Part shown: in pieces, positions 42,431 to 55,472 of the stretch
Layout: each line of letters starts with the position of its first letter
How positions within the stretch are numbered: position 1 is the first letter of the stretch
Assembly: GCF_030406405.1 (NCBI RefSeq)
Contig: NZ_JAUEPL010000038.1
Location: 1 to 64,000, forward strand
DNA: 64,000 nt
Source: Streptomyces ficellus
GTDB lineage: Bacteria; Actinomycetota; Actinomycetes; Streptomycetales; Streptomycetaceae
Direction: 5' to 3'
Translations under genes and position numbers: made by a program
Notes under the pieces: model-generated
The model's input: the letters and a program-made list of their open reading frames with translations, nothing else
Databases searched by the model: none
What the model was told of the DNA's origin: nothing

Positions 42431-42817
42431 TCAGCGCAAGCGGAGCACGCCCGGGGCCGTCTCCCGGATGATGTCCACGAGCCGGTCGAAGAGGGCCGGC
42501 CCCTCGCCGGCCTCGGCGTGCGCCAGTTCGGTGCGGATCCGGTTCCGGTGGGACGGGTGGGCGCGCGCGAGGCGGAGCCGGAGTTCGCGTGCGGTCTCCG
42601 GGTGGCCGAGGGCGCGCCGCGAGACGTCGTGGTCGCGCCACTCGATGACGAAGTCGTCGCCGTCCGGCGTGCCGAACCCTCCGGACAGGCAGTCCGCGAA
42701 CGCGTCGAGGTTGCGGCCGAAGTAGCCGCCGGGGCCGTTCACGGCTTCACCGATCACCTGCCAGAAGCTCTCCAGCCCGGTGACCCGTCGGCCCTCGATC
42801 ACGTACACGGTCGTCAT
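42431..42817 (-). CDS. Barstar family RNase inhibitor
   Basis: A 128-residue barstar-like protein that should bind and inactivate the RNase encoded upstream. Recognised from VYVIEGRRVTGLESFWQVIG, GPGGYFGRNLDAFADCLSGG and FVIEWRDHDVSRRALG; the helix/loop carrying the Asp-rich RNase-binding face is present. Cytoplasmic, with no signal peptide. It starts 7 bp after the RNase stop, so both are in one operon. It resembles the Sai inhibitors of S. aureofaciens. Confidence 0.9.
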   Translation of the reverse strand: MTTVYVIEGRRVTGLESFWQVIGEAVNGPGGYFGRNLDAFADCLSGGFGTPDGDDFVIEWRDHDVSRRALGHPETARELRLRLARAHPSHRNRIRTELAHAEAGEGPALFDRLVDIIRETAPGVLRLR

Positions 42818-42824
42818 GGCGGGC

Positions 42825-43211
42825 TCAGCATCCGTGGTCGACGAGGTCGAACGACTCGTAGTGGTCGGCGGTGTAGTAGTCCTCCCGCTCGGTGTCGCCG
42901 GTGACGATGCGGCGGGCGCCGCGGGTCTGGGAGCCGGGGGTGATGACGGTGTACTCGTGGTAGTAGCCGGTGGTCCGGCTCGGCAGGACGCGTTCGCGGT
43001 TCTGGAAGACGGTGCCGTCCTGGCGGAAGGGGTAGGGCCCGCCGTCGTCGATGAGGTCGAGGGTGTCGTGGGCCTGGGAGGGCAGGTCGGAATAGCAGAT
43101 GTCGCCGACCGCGGCCGCGGCGGAGGGCGCCGCCGTCGCCGGGCCGGCGAGCAGCGTGGACAGGAGGGCGGCCGCGCCGCCGAGCAGAGTGAACCGTGGG
43201 GGGATTCGCAT
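42825..43211 (-). CDS. Secreted guanyl-specific ribonuclease (RNase Sa type)
   Basis: A 128-residue secreted RNase of the N1/T1/Sa family. A signal peptide of about 28 residues (LLGGAAALLSTLLAGPATAA) is followed by a 96-residue mature domain, the same size as RNase Sa. Catalytic residues by family position: Glu in FQNRERVLP, Arg in GARRIVTGD, His in TADHYESF. Two Cys (ICYSDL and the C-terminal HGC) can form the conserved disulfide. Cytoplasmic toxicity is prevented by the downstream barstar. Start ATG at 43211. Confidence 0.95.
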   Translation of the reverse strand: MRIPPRFTLLGGAAALLSTLLAGPATAAPSAAAAVGDICYSDLPSQAHDTLDLIDDGGPYPFRQDGTVFQNRERVLPSRTTGYYHEYTVITPGSQTRGARRIVTGDTEREDYYTADHYESFDLVDHGC

Positions 43212-43464
43212 GCGCCGATGATGACGCGTGTAGACAGGTCCGCGTCAACGCCAACGCCGTTGAGTTCTCCGGACGTTGACACGCCCGACACCTACGGGTC
43301 GAGACGGTGAACGTCTCCCTCGTACGCCGTCGCCATGGGCCCGAGCACGCATACGGCCGCTTCCCCCGTATGCGCTCGGTGCCGCGCCACCCGGTTGCCC
43401 GGCATGCCGCTGGGCCCGGCTCGCCGCGCGGTGGCGGCGGGCCGGGCCCAGTGAGGTGGTGTCG

Positions 43465-45102
43465 TTACGCGGCGGTGCGGCGGCCTCCGCGGCCCGTGCC
43501 GGAGCCGTTGCGCCCGGAACCGGCACCGGCACCGGAGCCGTTGCGGGTGGCGGCTGCGCCCGTGGCGGCACGGCGGCGGCGCGGGGCGCCGGCCTGGGTG
43601 CTCGCACCGGCGGCGGTCGCGCCGCCCTGGCCGCTACCGCCACCGCTACGGCGGGGGCGGCGGCGTCGCGACGCGGACTTGCCGTCGGTCGGCGCGGCCT
43701 GGGCCGGCTGCGGAACCTCGATGGTGACCGGTATGCCGGAGGGCTCGCGCGCGCCGGTGAGGCGGGCCAGTTCGTCGTCCGACGACTTCACGCGGGCGGT
43801 GCCCGGCGTGATGCCCGCGTGGGACATCAGCCGGCTCATGTCGCGCTTCTGGTCCGGCAGGACGAGCGTGACGACGCTGCCGGACTCACCCGCGCGGGCG
43901 GTACGGCCGCCGCGGTGCAGGTAGTCCTTGTGGTCGACGGGCGGGTCGACGTTGACGACGAGGTCGAGGTCGTCCACGTGGATGCCGCGGGCCGCGACGT
44001 TGGTCGCCACCAGGGCGGTGACCTGGCCGTTCTTGAACTGGTCCAGGGTCCGGTTGCGCTGCGGCTGCGAGCGGCCGCCGTGCAGGCCCGCCGCGCGTAC
44101 GCCACTGGCGAGGAGCCGCTTGACCAGCCGGTCCACGGACCGCTTGGTGTCCAGGAAGAGGATCACCCGGCCGTCGCGGGCGGCGATGCGCGCGGTGACG
44201 GCCTTCTTGTCGGTCTCGTCGGCGACGTACAGAAGGTGGTGCTCCATGGTGGAGACCGCACCCGCCGACGGGTCGACCGAGTGCACGACCGGGTCGGTGA
44301 GGAACATCCGGACCAGGCGGTCGATGTTCTTGTCGAGCGTCGCCGAGAACAGCATGCGCTGCCCGTCCGGCTCGACCTGCTTCAGCAGCGCGGTGACCTG
44401 CGGCAGGAAACCCATGTCGGCCATCTGGTCGGCCTCGTCGAGGACGGTGACGGCCACCCGGTCGAGCCGGCAGTCGCCACGCTCGATCAGGTCCTTCAGA
44501 CGGCCGGGCGTGGCCACCAGGATCTCGGCGCCGCGCCGCAGCGCGCCCGCCTGCTTGGTGATCGACATGCCGCCGACGACGGTGGCGATCCGCAGTTGCA
44601 CGGAGGTGGCGTACGGGCTGAGGGCGTCCGTCACCTGCTGGGCGAGCTCGCGCGTGGGGACGAGGACCAGACCGAGCGGGGCCTTCGGCTCGGCGCGGCG
44701 GCCCACGGTGCGGGCGAGCAGGGCGAGGCCGAAGGCGAGGGTCTTGCCGGAGCCGGTACGGCCGCGGCCGAGGATGTCGCGGCCCGCGAGGGAGTTCGGC
44801 AGCGTGGCGGCCTGGATGGGGAACGGCTCGGTGACGCCCTGCGCGGTGAGCGTCTTGAGGAGGGCGGCGGGCATGTCGAGCTCGTCGAAGGCCGCGACCG
44901 CGGGGAGCGCGGGGGTGCCGGTTTCCGGCAGGGTGAATTCGCGCGGGGGTGCGAGGGGAGCGCGGCCCGCCGCTTTACGGGAGGGTCCGTTTCCGGATCG
45001 GACACCGCCGGACTTCGCATGGCCGGAGGTCATGCTTCCGGTCCTGGCGCTGCCGGACTTCGCGGGGCGCTGACGGGCGGGGCGTTCGGGTCGAGTCGTC
45101 AA
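43465..45102 (-). CDS. DEAD-box ATP-dependent RNA helicase
   Basis: A 545-residue DEAD-box helicase. Q-motif FDELDMPAALLKTLTAQGVTEP, motif I GRTGSGKTLAFG, Ia PTRELAQQV, motif II VLDEADQMADMG, III FSATLD, and HRGGRTARAGESG for motif VI. A basic low-complexity N-terminus (about 70 residues) and a long Arg/Gly/Ser C-terminal tail (about 440-545) probably bind RNA. TTG start at 45102 is preceded by AGGAAGG; an ATG at 45033 is possible. It lies 107 bp after cspA on the same strand, suggesting a cold-shock role, though a strong hairpin separates them. Confidence 0.9.
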   Translation of the reverse strand: MTTRPERPARQRPAKSGSARTGSMTSGHAKSGGVRSGNGPSRKAAGRAPLAPPREFTLPETGTPALPAVAAFDELDMPAALLKTLTAQGVTEPFPIQAATLPNSLAGRDILGRGRTGSGKTLAFGLALLARTVGRRAEPKAPLGLVLVPTRELAQQVTDALSPYATSVQLRIATVVGGMSITKQAGALRRGAEILVATPGRLKDLIERGDCRLDRVAVTVLDEADQMADMGFLPQVTALLKQVEPDGQRMLFSATLDKNIDRLVRMFLTDPVVHSVDPSAGAVSTMEHHLLYVADETDKKAVTARIAARDGRVILFLDTKRSVDRLVKRLLASGVRAAGLHGGRSQPQRNRTLDQFKNGQVTALVATNVAARGIHVDDLDLVVNVDPPVDHKDYLHRGGRTARAGESGSVVTLVLPDQKRDMSRLMSHAGITPGTARVKSSDDELARLTGAREPSGIPVTIEVPQPAQAAPTDGKSASRRRRPRRSGGGSGQGGATAAGASTQAGAPRRRRAATGAAATRNGSGAGAGSGRNGSGTGRGGRRTAA

Positions 45103-45135
45103 GGAGTCTGCCTTCCTGGCCTGAGCACAGCACAA

Positions 45136-45172
45136 GCCGGGACCCGCACCAGCGCGTGGTGCGGGTCCCGGC
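45136..45172 (-). terminator. Strong hairpin between cspA and the DEAD-box helicase gene
   Basis: A perfect 15-bp stem (45136-45150 with 45158-45172; GCCGGGACCCGCACC and its complement) with a seven-base loop, 36 bp past the cspA stop. Confidence 0.85.
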
Positions 45173-45208
45173 CGTGAGATACCGAGCTGCGTATCCGTGT
45201 ATCCGTGA

Positions 45209-45412
45209 TCAGGCGGGGAGGATGTTCTCCGCCTGGGGGCCCTTCTGGCCCTGCGTGACGTCGAAGGTCACCTTCTGGCCTTCCTGGAGCTCACGGAAGC
45301 CCGAGGTGGCAATGTTGGAGTAGTGGGCGAAGACGTCGGCGCCGCCGCCGTCCTGCTCGATGAAGCCGAAGCCCTTTTCCGCGTTGAACCACTTCACGGT
45401 TCCAGTGGCCAT
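45209..45412 (-). CDS. cspA: Cold shock protein, CspA family
   Basis: A 67-residue single cold-shock domain. Contains RNP1 KGFGFIEQD and RNP2 VFAHYS, beginning MATGTVKWFNAEKGFGFI. It binds single-stranded RNA and melts structure. Start ATG at 45412 with CAGGAGATACAC upstream. The leader is unusually AT-rich and carries a hairpin with a T-rich tail. Confidence 0.97.
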   Translation of the reverse strand: MATGTVKWFNAEKGFGFIEQDGGGADVFAHYSNIATSGFRELQEGQKVTFDVTQGQKGPQAENILPA

Positions 45413-45466
45413 GTGTATCTCCTGATGGTGTAGGGGCCCCATCCGGAGATGCCGGTAAAACAATAA

Positions 45467-45496
45467 TGCGCCTGAGGAACATTCCCGTCAGGCGCA
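45467..45496 (-). promoter_or_regulatory. Terminator-like hairpin in the cspA leader
   Basis: Nine-bp stem TGCGCCTGA/TCAGGCGCA with a 12-base loop; in the mRNA sense it is followed at once by TTATTGTTTTA, a U-rich tract rare in this genome. It begins 55 nt before the cspA start. It could be an attenuator, a stabilising 5' stem, or a leftover terminator. Confidence 0.65.
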
Positions 45497-45525
45497 CATA
45501 AAGTTCATGGGTACCAAAACTGCAA
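45497..45525 (-). promoter_or_regulatory. Candidate cspA promoter
   Basis: TTGCAG and TTTATG are 17 bp apart on the minus strand, placing the start near the hairpin base. An alternative is TTGCGT (45559-45564) with TACGGT (45534-45539), spaced 19 bp, which would put the hairpin inside a leader of about 115 nt. Confidence 0.4.
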
Positions 45526-45732
45526 CGTGGCCAACCGTAGCACGCCCTCCACCGGGCGACGCAAGCCCCCCCAGGCGTGACGGGCGTCACTCACACCCCG
45601 GGAAACACCCGCCCGGAAAACCCCTCCCCAGGGCGCCGGCCGACTCGGCGAGTTCGCCGTCATGGCCGACCCCCAGGGAAGCACCGATGCCCGGCACCCC
45701 TGCGCCGGGCATCGGCTTATCGGCTATCGGCT

Positions 45733-46161
45733 TCAGAGGCCCGCGTACGGGTTCGCGGTGATGTACCGCGTCTCGCAGTGGTCGGGCATTCCGGCGGCCC
45801 TGCGGCACAGGGTCATCGACAGCCTTCTGATTCCGCTCGCGTCGGTGGTACGCACGCCTCGGTGCTCGGCGACCGTGCCGCAGCCGCCCGTGTTGTGCTT
45901 GTCGCCCAGCGAGAGGATGCCGCCGGCGCCCGTCTGGATGGTCAGGGTGACGTAGAACGACCGCTCGTCGCACGTCTGGTCCGCGACGGCGAGCGTGATG
46001 CCCCGGAGGGAGTTCCGGTCGTTCCAGGTCACCTCGATCCGGGCCCGGTCTCCCCAGCTGGCGGTGATGTCACCGCTGGAGGTGGAGCTCGCCCAGCCCT
46101 GCCCGGCGGACCCGAGCGTGAGCGCGGTCGCCACGGCGACGACGGAACCTGCACGGCGCAT
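45733..46161 (-). CDS. Small secreted protein of unknown function
   Basis: A 142-residue protein with a clear signal peptide (MRRAGSVVAVATALTLGSAG, cleavage after WAS). The mature part is about 115 residues, probably beta-rich, with four Cys (ADQTCDERS, GGCGTV, LCRRAAG, DHCETRY) able to form two disulfides. I recognise no family. ATG at 46161 preceded by CAGGAGACATTCAT. It stands alone between cspA and hutD. Confidence 0.75.
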   Translation of the reverse strand: MRRAGSVVAVATALTLGSAGQGWASSTSSGDITASWGDRARIEVTWNDRNSLRGITLAVADQTCDERSFYVTLTIQTGAGGILSLGDKHNTGGCGTVAEHRGVRTTDASGIRRLSMTLCRRAAGMPDHCETRYITANPYAGL

Positions 46162-46256
46162 ATGAATGTCTCCTGTCCGTTGGCCGGCCCCGAGGTGCAG
46201 CACTACCCGCCGGACGCCGCCGTCCACGGCGAGCCGGGCAAGACCACACGGCCGGC

Positions 46257-46922
46257 TCAGCCCGTCCGGCTCAGCGTGACCACCGCGGCGTGCCCGTCCG
46301 TGCACAGCAGCTCCTCCGCCGACCCGGTGCACAGCACGGCGTCATACCGCCCCAGTTCCACATCCGCCACCCGCGCCGGGCCGTCCAGGGCGACGATCAG
46401 CACCGTCGCGCCGGAGGGCACCCCCACGGGCAGCGTGCCGCGTACGACGGCGACCGTCGCCGTGACCGCGCCCCGCCGGTGCATCACGTTCAGGTTGACG
46501 ACCGGCCCGGCCAGGAGCCGTCCGTGGGTCGGGACGTCACCGGGAAAGGCCCGGGGGACGTACCGCTCCGCGAGCAGGCGGCTCCCGCCCGCCGTGAGGT
46601 GCATCCCCGTGCCGTCGGCGACCGTCAGGATCCGGTCGGTGCCGGGGAAGGACGAGAACGCGCCGTCGGCGCCGACGTCCGCGAGGCTCACCCGCCAGTC
46701 GAACCCGTCGCCGAGGTGGCCCGCCCGATCCCCCGCGACGTTTCCCACCCCGACCCCGGTCCCGGCCTCCGCCCACTCCCCCGCGCCGTCCCTGGCCTGG
46801 TCCCCCGCGCCGACCCCGGTTCCGTTCTCCGGCCGGGCGGCGGCGATCTCCCGGGTCACCCCGCCGCCGTTCTTCCACGGCACCGCCGTACGGTCGGCCG
46901 CCCGCAACACCCGTACCGTCAT
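46257..46922 (-). CDS. HutD family protein
   Basis: A 221-residue protein of the HutD/Ves family, a cupin-fold group linked to histidine utilisation in proteobacteria. N-terminal VLRAADRTAVPWKNGGGVTREIA and the block GFDWRVSLADVGADGAFSSF are diagnostic. Between them lies an insertion of about 40 residues of Gly/Ala/Glu/Asp low complexity (PENGTGVGAGDQARDGAGEW type) not usual in the family. Start ATG at 46922 overlaps the VWA gene stop (ATGA). No hut genes are nearby, so its role here is open. Confidence 0.85.
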   Translation of the reverse strand: MTVRVLRAADRTAVPWKNGGGVTREIAAARPENGTGVGAGDQARDGAGEWAEAGTGVGVGNVAGDRAGHLGDGFDWRVSLADVGADGAFSSFPGTDRILTVADGTGMHLTAGGSRLLAERYVPRAFPGDVPTHGRLLAGPVVNLNVMHRRGAVTATVAVVRGTLPVGVPSGATVLIVALDGPARVADVELGRYDAVLCTGSAEELLCTDGHAAVVTLSRTG

Positions 46923-47635
46923 CGCACGATCCCCCGCGCCCGTGCCGCGGCCAGCCACGCCGGGAACTCGGCGAGCAGCCGGTCGTACAGCTCGGCGTCC
47001 GGGACGCCGCGCGGGTCGGTGCCCGCGGGGAAGAAGCCCGCGTTGTCGACGCAGCGCTTGCCCGGCACGGCCAGCTCGTCCAGCCGCCGCAGGAAGTCGA
47101 ACTGGCGACTGTCCGGGTCGCCGAAGCCGATGAACTGCCAGAAGAGCGGCAGCTCGGCCGCCTTGCACAGGTGGCGCTCGGCGGCGATCTTGCTGCTCGG
47201 TCCCCCGTCCGTCTGGAAGACGACGAAGGCCGGGTCGGTGGCGCCGCTGTCCAGGTAGTGGTCGATGACCGCGTCCATGGCCAGGTGGTAGTTGGTCCTG
47301 CCCATGTGGTCGAGGTTCGCCACGATCCGGTCGATCCGGCCCTGATGGTTCGCGAGGGCTATCTCCGTCTCGGCGTCGATGTCCGTGGAGAAGAACACGA
47401 CCGGCACGCGCCCGTCGTCGTCCAGGTTCGCCGACAGGCCCAGCACCCGGTCGGCGAGCGCCTGGACGCTGCCGTCCTTGTAGTACGGCCTCATCGACCC
47501 GGAGTGGTCCACCACCAGGTAGACCGCGGCGCGCTCGCCGCTCAGCCCGTGTTTGCGCAGGGACACGCCCGCCGTCTTGTAGAGGCTCACCAGCGCGGGG
47601 GCGGTCTCTTCGATCTTCTGCAGGCTGATCGGCAT
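46919..47635 (-). CDS. VWA domain protein (TerF-like)
   Basis: A 238-residue cytoplasmic von Willebrand A domain. The metal site is AVYLVVDHSGSMRPYYKDGS (MIDAS DxSxS), with supporting Thr in DHMGRTNYHLA and Asp in VVFQTDGGPSSK. It is like VWA proteins found with tellurium-resistance genes in actinobacteria. It probably binds a partner protein or metal. Start ATG at 47635. Coupled to hutD through an ATGA overlap. Confidence 0.88.
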   Translation of the reverse strand: MPISLQKIEETAPALVSLYKTAGVSLRKHGLSGERAAVYLVVDHSGSMRPYYKDGSVQALADRVLGLSANLDDDGRVPVVFFSTDIDAETEIALANHQGRIDRIVANLDHMGRTNYHLAMDAVIDHYLDSGATDPAFVVFQTDGGPSSKIAAERHLCKAAELPLFWQFIGFGDPDSRQFDFLRRLDELAVPGKRCVDNAGFFPAGTDPRGVPDAELYDRLLAEFPAWLAAARARGIVR

Positions 47636-47752
47636 ACGGCGAGACTATGCGATCCTCTCGGCGATTCCCCCGGCGGCAACTCGCCCAACTCCCCCGCCAC
47701 ATCGCCCTGGTGCCTGCGGCCCCCGGGAGGGCCGGCGTGCGCCGGGCAAGGC

Positions 47753-47796
47753 GCAGCGCCTGCCATCGGTCCGGTCGGGGACGCGGCAGGCGCTGC
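47753..47796 (-). terminator. Terminator hairpin downstream of gltBD
   Basis: Twelve-bp stem GCAGCGCCTGCC (47753-47764) with GGCAGGCGCTGC (47785-47796), about 80 bp past the gltD stop. The rest of the gap 47636-47876 holds nothing recognised. Confidence 0.6.
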
Positions 47797-47876
47797 TGTG
47801 TTCCGTACGCCGTTGTACGGGACGACTGTTCCCTTGCTCTCCCGCACCGGAGGAGCGATCCGGCGCGGGGGGAGCG

Positions 47877-49329
47877 TCAGACCGTGAGCGCGCCGTCCGT
47901 GGGGCGGATGGGGGCGGGCAGTTCGCTGGTGCCCGTCAGGTAGCGGTCCACGCCGCGTGCCGCCGAGCGGCCCTCGGCGATGGCCCAGACGATGAGCGAC
48001 TGGCCGCGGCCCGCGTCACCGGCGACGAAGACGCCGTCGACGTTGGTCGCGTAGTTCTCGTCGCGCGCGATGTTGCCGCGCTCGTCGAGCTCCAGGCCGA
48101 ACTGCTCGACCAGGCCGTTGGACCGGTCGGTGCCGGTGAAGCCCATCGCGAGGGTGACCAGCTGGGCCGGGATCTTGCGCTCCGTGCCGGGCTTCTGCTC
48201 CAGCTTGCCGTCCTTGAACTCCACCTCCACCAGGTGCAGCCACTGGACGTTGCCGTCCTCGTCGCCCTCGAAGTGGGTGGTGGAAACGGAGTAGATCCGC
48301 TCGCCGCCCTCCTCGTGGGCCGAGGTGACCTTGTAGAGCATCGGGAAGGTCGGCCAGGGCTGGTTGGCGTTCCGCTCCTCGCCCGGCCTGGGCATGATCT
48401 CCAGCTGGGTGACGGACAGCGCGCCCTGCCGGTGGGCGGTGCCCACGCAGTCCGCGCCGGTGTCGCCGCCGCCGATGACCACGACGTGCTTGCCCTCGGC
48501 GGTGATGGGGGGCGCCACGAAGTCGCCCTCCTGCACCTTGTTGGCGAGCGGCAGGTACTCCATCGCGAAGTGGATGCCCTTGAGGTCGCGGCCCGGGACG
48601 GGCAGGTCGCGCGAGACGGTGGCGCCCGCCGCGATGACCACCGCGTCGTACCGGCGCCGCAGCTTCGCGGCGTCGATGTCGCGGCCGATCTCGACCTCGG
48701 TGCGGAACTTGGTGCCCTCCGCGCGCATCTGCTCGATGCGCCGGTTGATGTGCACCTTCTCCATCTTGAACTCGGGGATGCCGTACCGCAGCAGACCGCC
48801 GATGCGGTCGGCCCGCTCGTACACGGCGACCGTGTGACCGGCGCGGGTCAGCTGCTGGGCGGCGGCGAGGCCGGCCGGACCCGAGCCGATGACGGCGACG
48901 GTCTTGCCCGAGAGCCGCTCGGGCGGCTGCGGGGTGACGTCACCGGTCTCCCACGCCTTGTCGATGATGGAGACCTCGACGTTCTTGATGGTGACCGGCG
49001 GCTGGTTGATGCCCAGCACGCACGCCGACTCGCAGGGCGCCGGGCACAGCCGCCCGGTGAACTCCGGGAAGTTGTTGGTGGCGTGCAGCCGCTCGCTCGC
49101 GGCCTGCCAGTCCTCGCGGTAGGCGTAGTCGTTCCACTCGGGGATCAGGTTCCCGAGCGGGCAGCCGTTGTGGCAGAACGGGATGCCGCAGTCCATGCAC
49201 CGGCCGGCCTGCTTGCTGATGATCGGCAGCAGGGAGCCGGGGACGTAGACCTCGTTCCAGTCCTTGACGCGCTCCTCGACGGGCCGGGTCTTGGCGACCT
49301 CGCGCCCGGTGGTCAGGAAGCCCTTGGGG

Positions 49330-49337
<8 letters not shown>
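47877..49337 (-). CDS. gltD: Glutamate synthase [NADPH] small subunit
   Basis: A 486-residue beta subunit of NADPH-GOGAT, passing electrons from NADPH through FAD and Fe-S centres to GltB. Cys-rich N-terminus with CMDCGIPFCHNGCPLGNLIP and LCPAPCESACVLG for two [4Fe-4S] clusters; FAD motif VIGSGPAGLAAAQQL; NADPH motif VIGGGDTGADCVGTA. Length is typical. The ATG at 49337 overlaps the gltB stop by eight bases. Confidence 0.97.
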
Positions 49338-53910
<4,573 letters not shown>

Positions 53911-53972
53911 CGGCTCTCCCGTCGTCGTCGTGGCATATCAGTGCCGAAGGGACGACGTTGGCCCTCCGCGAA

Positions 53973-53988
53973 ATTTCGTGCAGGTTAC
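53973..53988 (-). promoter_or_regulatory. Candidate GlnR box upstream of gltB
   Basis: On the minus strand GTAAC, six bases, then GAAAT, close to the GlnR half-site pattern gTnAc-n6-GaAAc. It is 63 bp before the gltB ATG. Only one half-site pair was seen; typical boxes carry two. Confidence 0.35.
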
Positions 53989-54345
53989 ATGATGGAGTGC
54001 TTCTCGGAAAGCGGATAGCTCATTCCAGCATGCGGACACCGCTCGTAGCGGTGGAGGTGGTTCACGGGCGTACGGATCGGCGTCCGGGGGCCCTGGGGGA
54101 AGCAGGCGTGGGAAGCAGGCGTCATTGCCCGCAGCGCTAACGGCTCATGCCCTGGGATGAAGGAATCGAAACCGCCGTGTTACGGCTACTTATGTGCCGC
54201 GTTGCATAGTGTCGCACCGCCGGGGCGAGTCCTGCTATTGGACGTTCGTCACAACGACCCTCCCCACGGTACGGCGAAGACCCCTCGATCGCACGACAAC
54301 CTCGACCGCACGACGGGAGGAGGCTCCGGGATCAGGCACGTCCCC
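53989..54345. other. Intergenic region upstream of gltB
   Basis: About 350 bp without a supported gene. It has an exact 13-bp tandem duplication GGGAAGCAGGCGT (54097-54109, 54110-54122). An open frame on the plus strand runs into the 40-bp array and has no conserved content. Confidence 0.55.
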
Positions 54346-54664
54346 GTGCCGGGTCAGGCCGTGGCGTTCGCGTGGAACCCGCAGGCGCCCGGGTCAGGCC
54401 GCGGCGTTCGCGCGGAACCCGCCGGCGCCCGCGCGCGGAACCCGCAGGCGCCCGGGTCAGGCCGCGGCGTTCGCGCGGGTCACGTCGGTGGCCGGGTCAG
54501 GCCGGGGCGTTCGCGCGGAACCCGCCCGCGCCCGGGTCAGATCGTGGCGTTCGCGTGATACCCGCCGGCGCCCGGGTCAAGCCGGGCGTTAGGCGTGGGT
54601 CACGCCGGCGCCCGGTCATGTCGTGGCGTTCGCGTGGAACCCGCCCGCGCCCGGGTCAGATCGC
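54346..54664. repeat. Tandem array of eight to nine 40-bp units ending in the VIT gene
   Basis: Units read CCCGGGTCAGGCCGCGGCGT followed by TCGCGCGGAACCCGCCGGCG. Starts are near 54348, 54388, 54428 (shortened to about 23 bp), 54451, 54491, 54531, 54571, 54611 and 54650. The last contains the VIT stop codon (54656-54658), and the unit at 54531 shares CCCGGGTCAGATCG exactly with it. Confidence 0.9.
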
Positions 54665-55384
54665 CGCCCCGAACAGGGCGCCCAACCCATAGGTGACGGC
54701 CGCCGCCGCACCGCCAAGGGTCAGCTGGCGCAGGCCGCTGTACCACCAGGTGCGTGCGGTCACCCGGGCCACCAGGGCGCCGCAGGCGAACAGCCCGAAC
54801 AGCGCCAGCAGGACCGCCGGCCACAGGGCGGTCGCGCCGAGCAGATACGGCAGGACGGGCAGCAGCGCGCCGAGCGCGAACGATCCGAAGGAGGACAGCG
54901 CGGCGACCATCGGCGAGGGCAGGTCGTCCGGGTCGATGCCGAGCTCCTCGCGGGCGTGGATCTCCAGCGCCTGCTCCGGGTCCTTCGACAGCTGCATCGC
55001 GACCTCGCGGGCGAGCCGCGGCTCGACGCCCCGCGCCACGTACAGCGCGGCCAGCTCCTCCATCTCGTCCACCGGGTGCTTGCGCAACTCGCGGCGCTCC
55101 ACGTCCAGTTCGGCCTGCACGAGCTCGCGCTGCGAAGCGACGGAGGTGTACTCGCCGGCGGCCATCGAGAACGCGCCGGCCGCCAGGCCCGCGAGGCCGG
55201 TGATGACGATGGTGTGCGGGGACACCGCGCCGCCGGCCACACCGGTCATCAGGGCGAGGTTGGACACGAGACCGTCCATCGCACCGAAGACGGCCGGGCG
55301 GAGCCAGCCGCCGCTCACATCGCGGTGGGTGTGGTTGTCGCGGTGCGCCTCGTGGAGCGCCGCCTCGGTCTCGATGATGGACAC
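54656..55384 (-). CDS. VIT1/CCC1 family iron/manganese transporter
   Basis: A 242-residue membrane protein of the VIT/CCC1 family, which exports Fe(II) or Mn(II) from the cytoplasm. Five helices: FGAMDGLVSNLALMTGVAGG, then TIVITGLAGLAAGAFSMAAGEYTS, a charged metal-binding cytoplasmic part rich in Glu (about 80-150), and three C-terminal helices. The metal-path signature GAFSMAAGEYTSVASQRE is clear. Its 3' end is included in the 40-bp array. Divergent from the ADP-ribosylglycohydrolase operon. Confidence 0.92.
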   Translation of the reverse strand: MSIIETEAALHEAHRDNHTHRDVSGGWLRPAVFGAMDGLVSNLALMTGVAGGAVSPHTIVITGLAGLAAGAFSMAAGEYTSVASQRELVQAELDVERRELRKHPVDEMEELAALYVARGVEPRLAREVAMQLSKDPEQALEIHAREELGIDPDDLPSPMVAALSSFGSFALGALLPVLPYLLGATALWPAVLLALFGLFACGALVARVTARTWWYSGLRQLTLGGAAAAVTYGLGALFGAAI

Positions 55385-55472
55385 AGCTATCCCCTTACGT
55401 CACACAGCGGGTGCGGGTGACCCCGCCCCCCCTCAACACCTCGAAAGTACGCGCGATGTAAGGGGCTCGCCA

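Noticed and set aside
54157..54558. Plus-strand frame of 133 codons upstream of the VIT gene end
   Set aside because: Most of it is the 40-bp array; no ribosome-binding site and no family match recognised.
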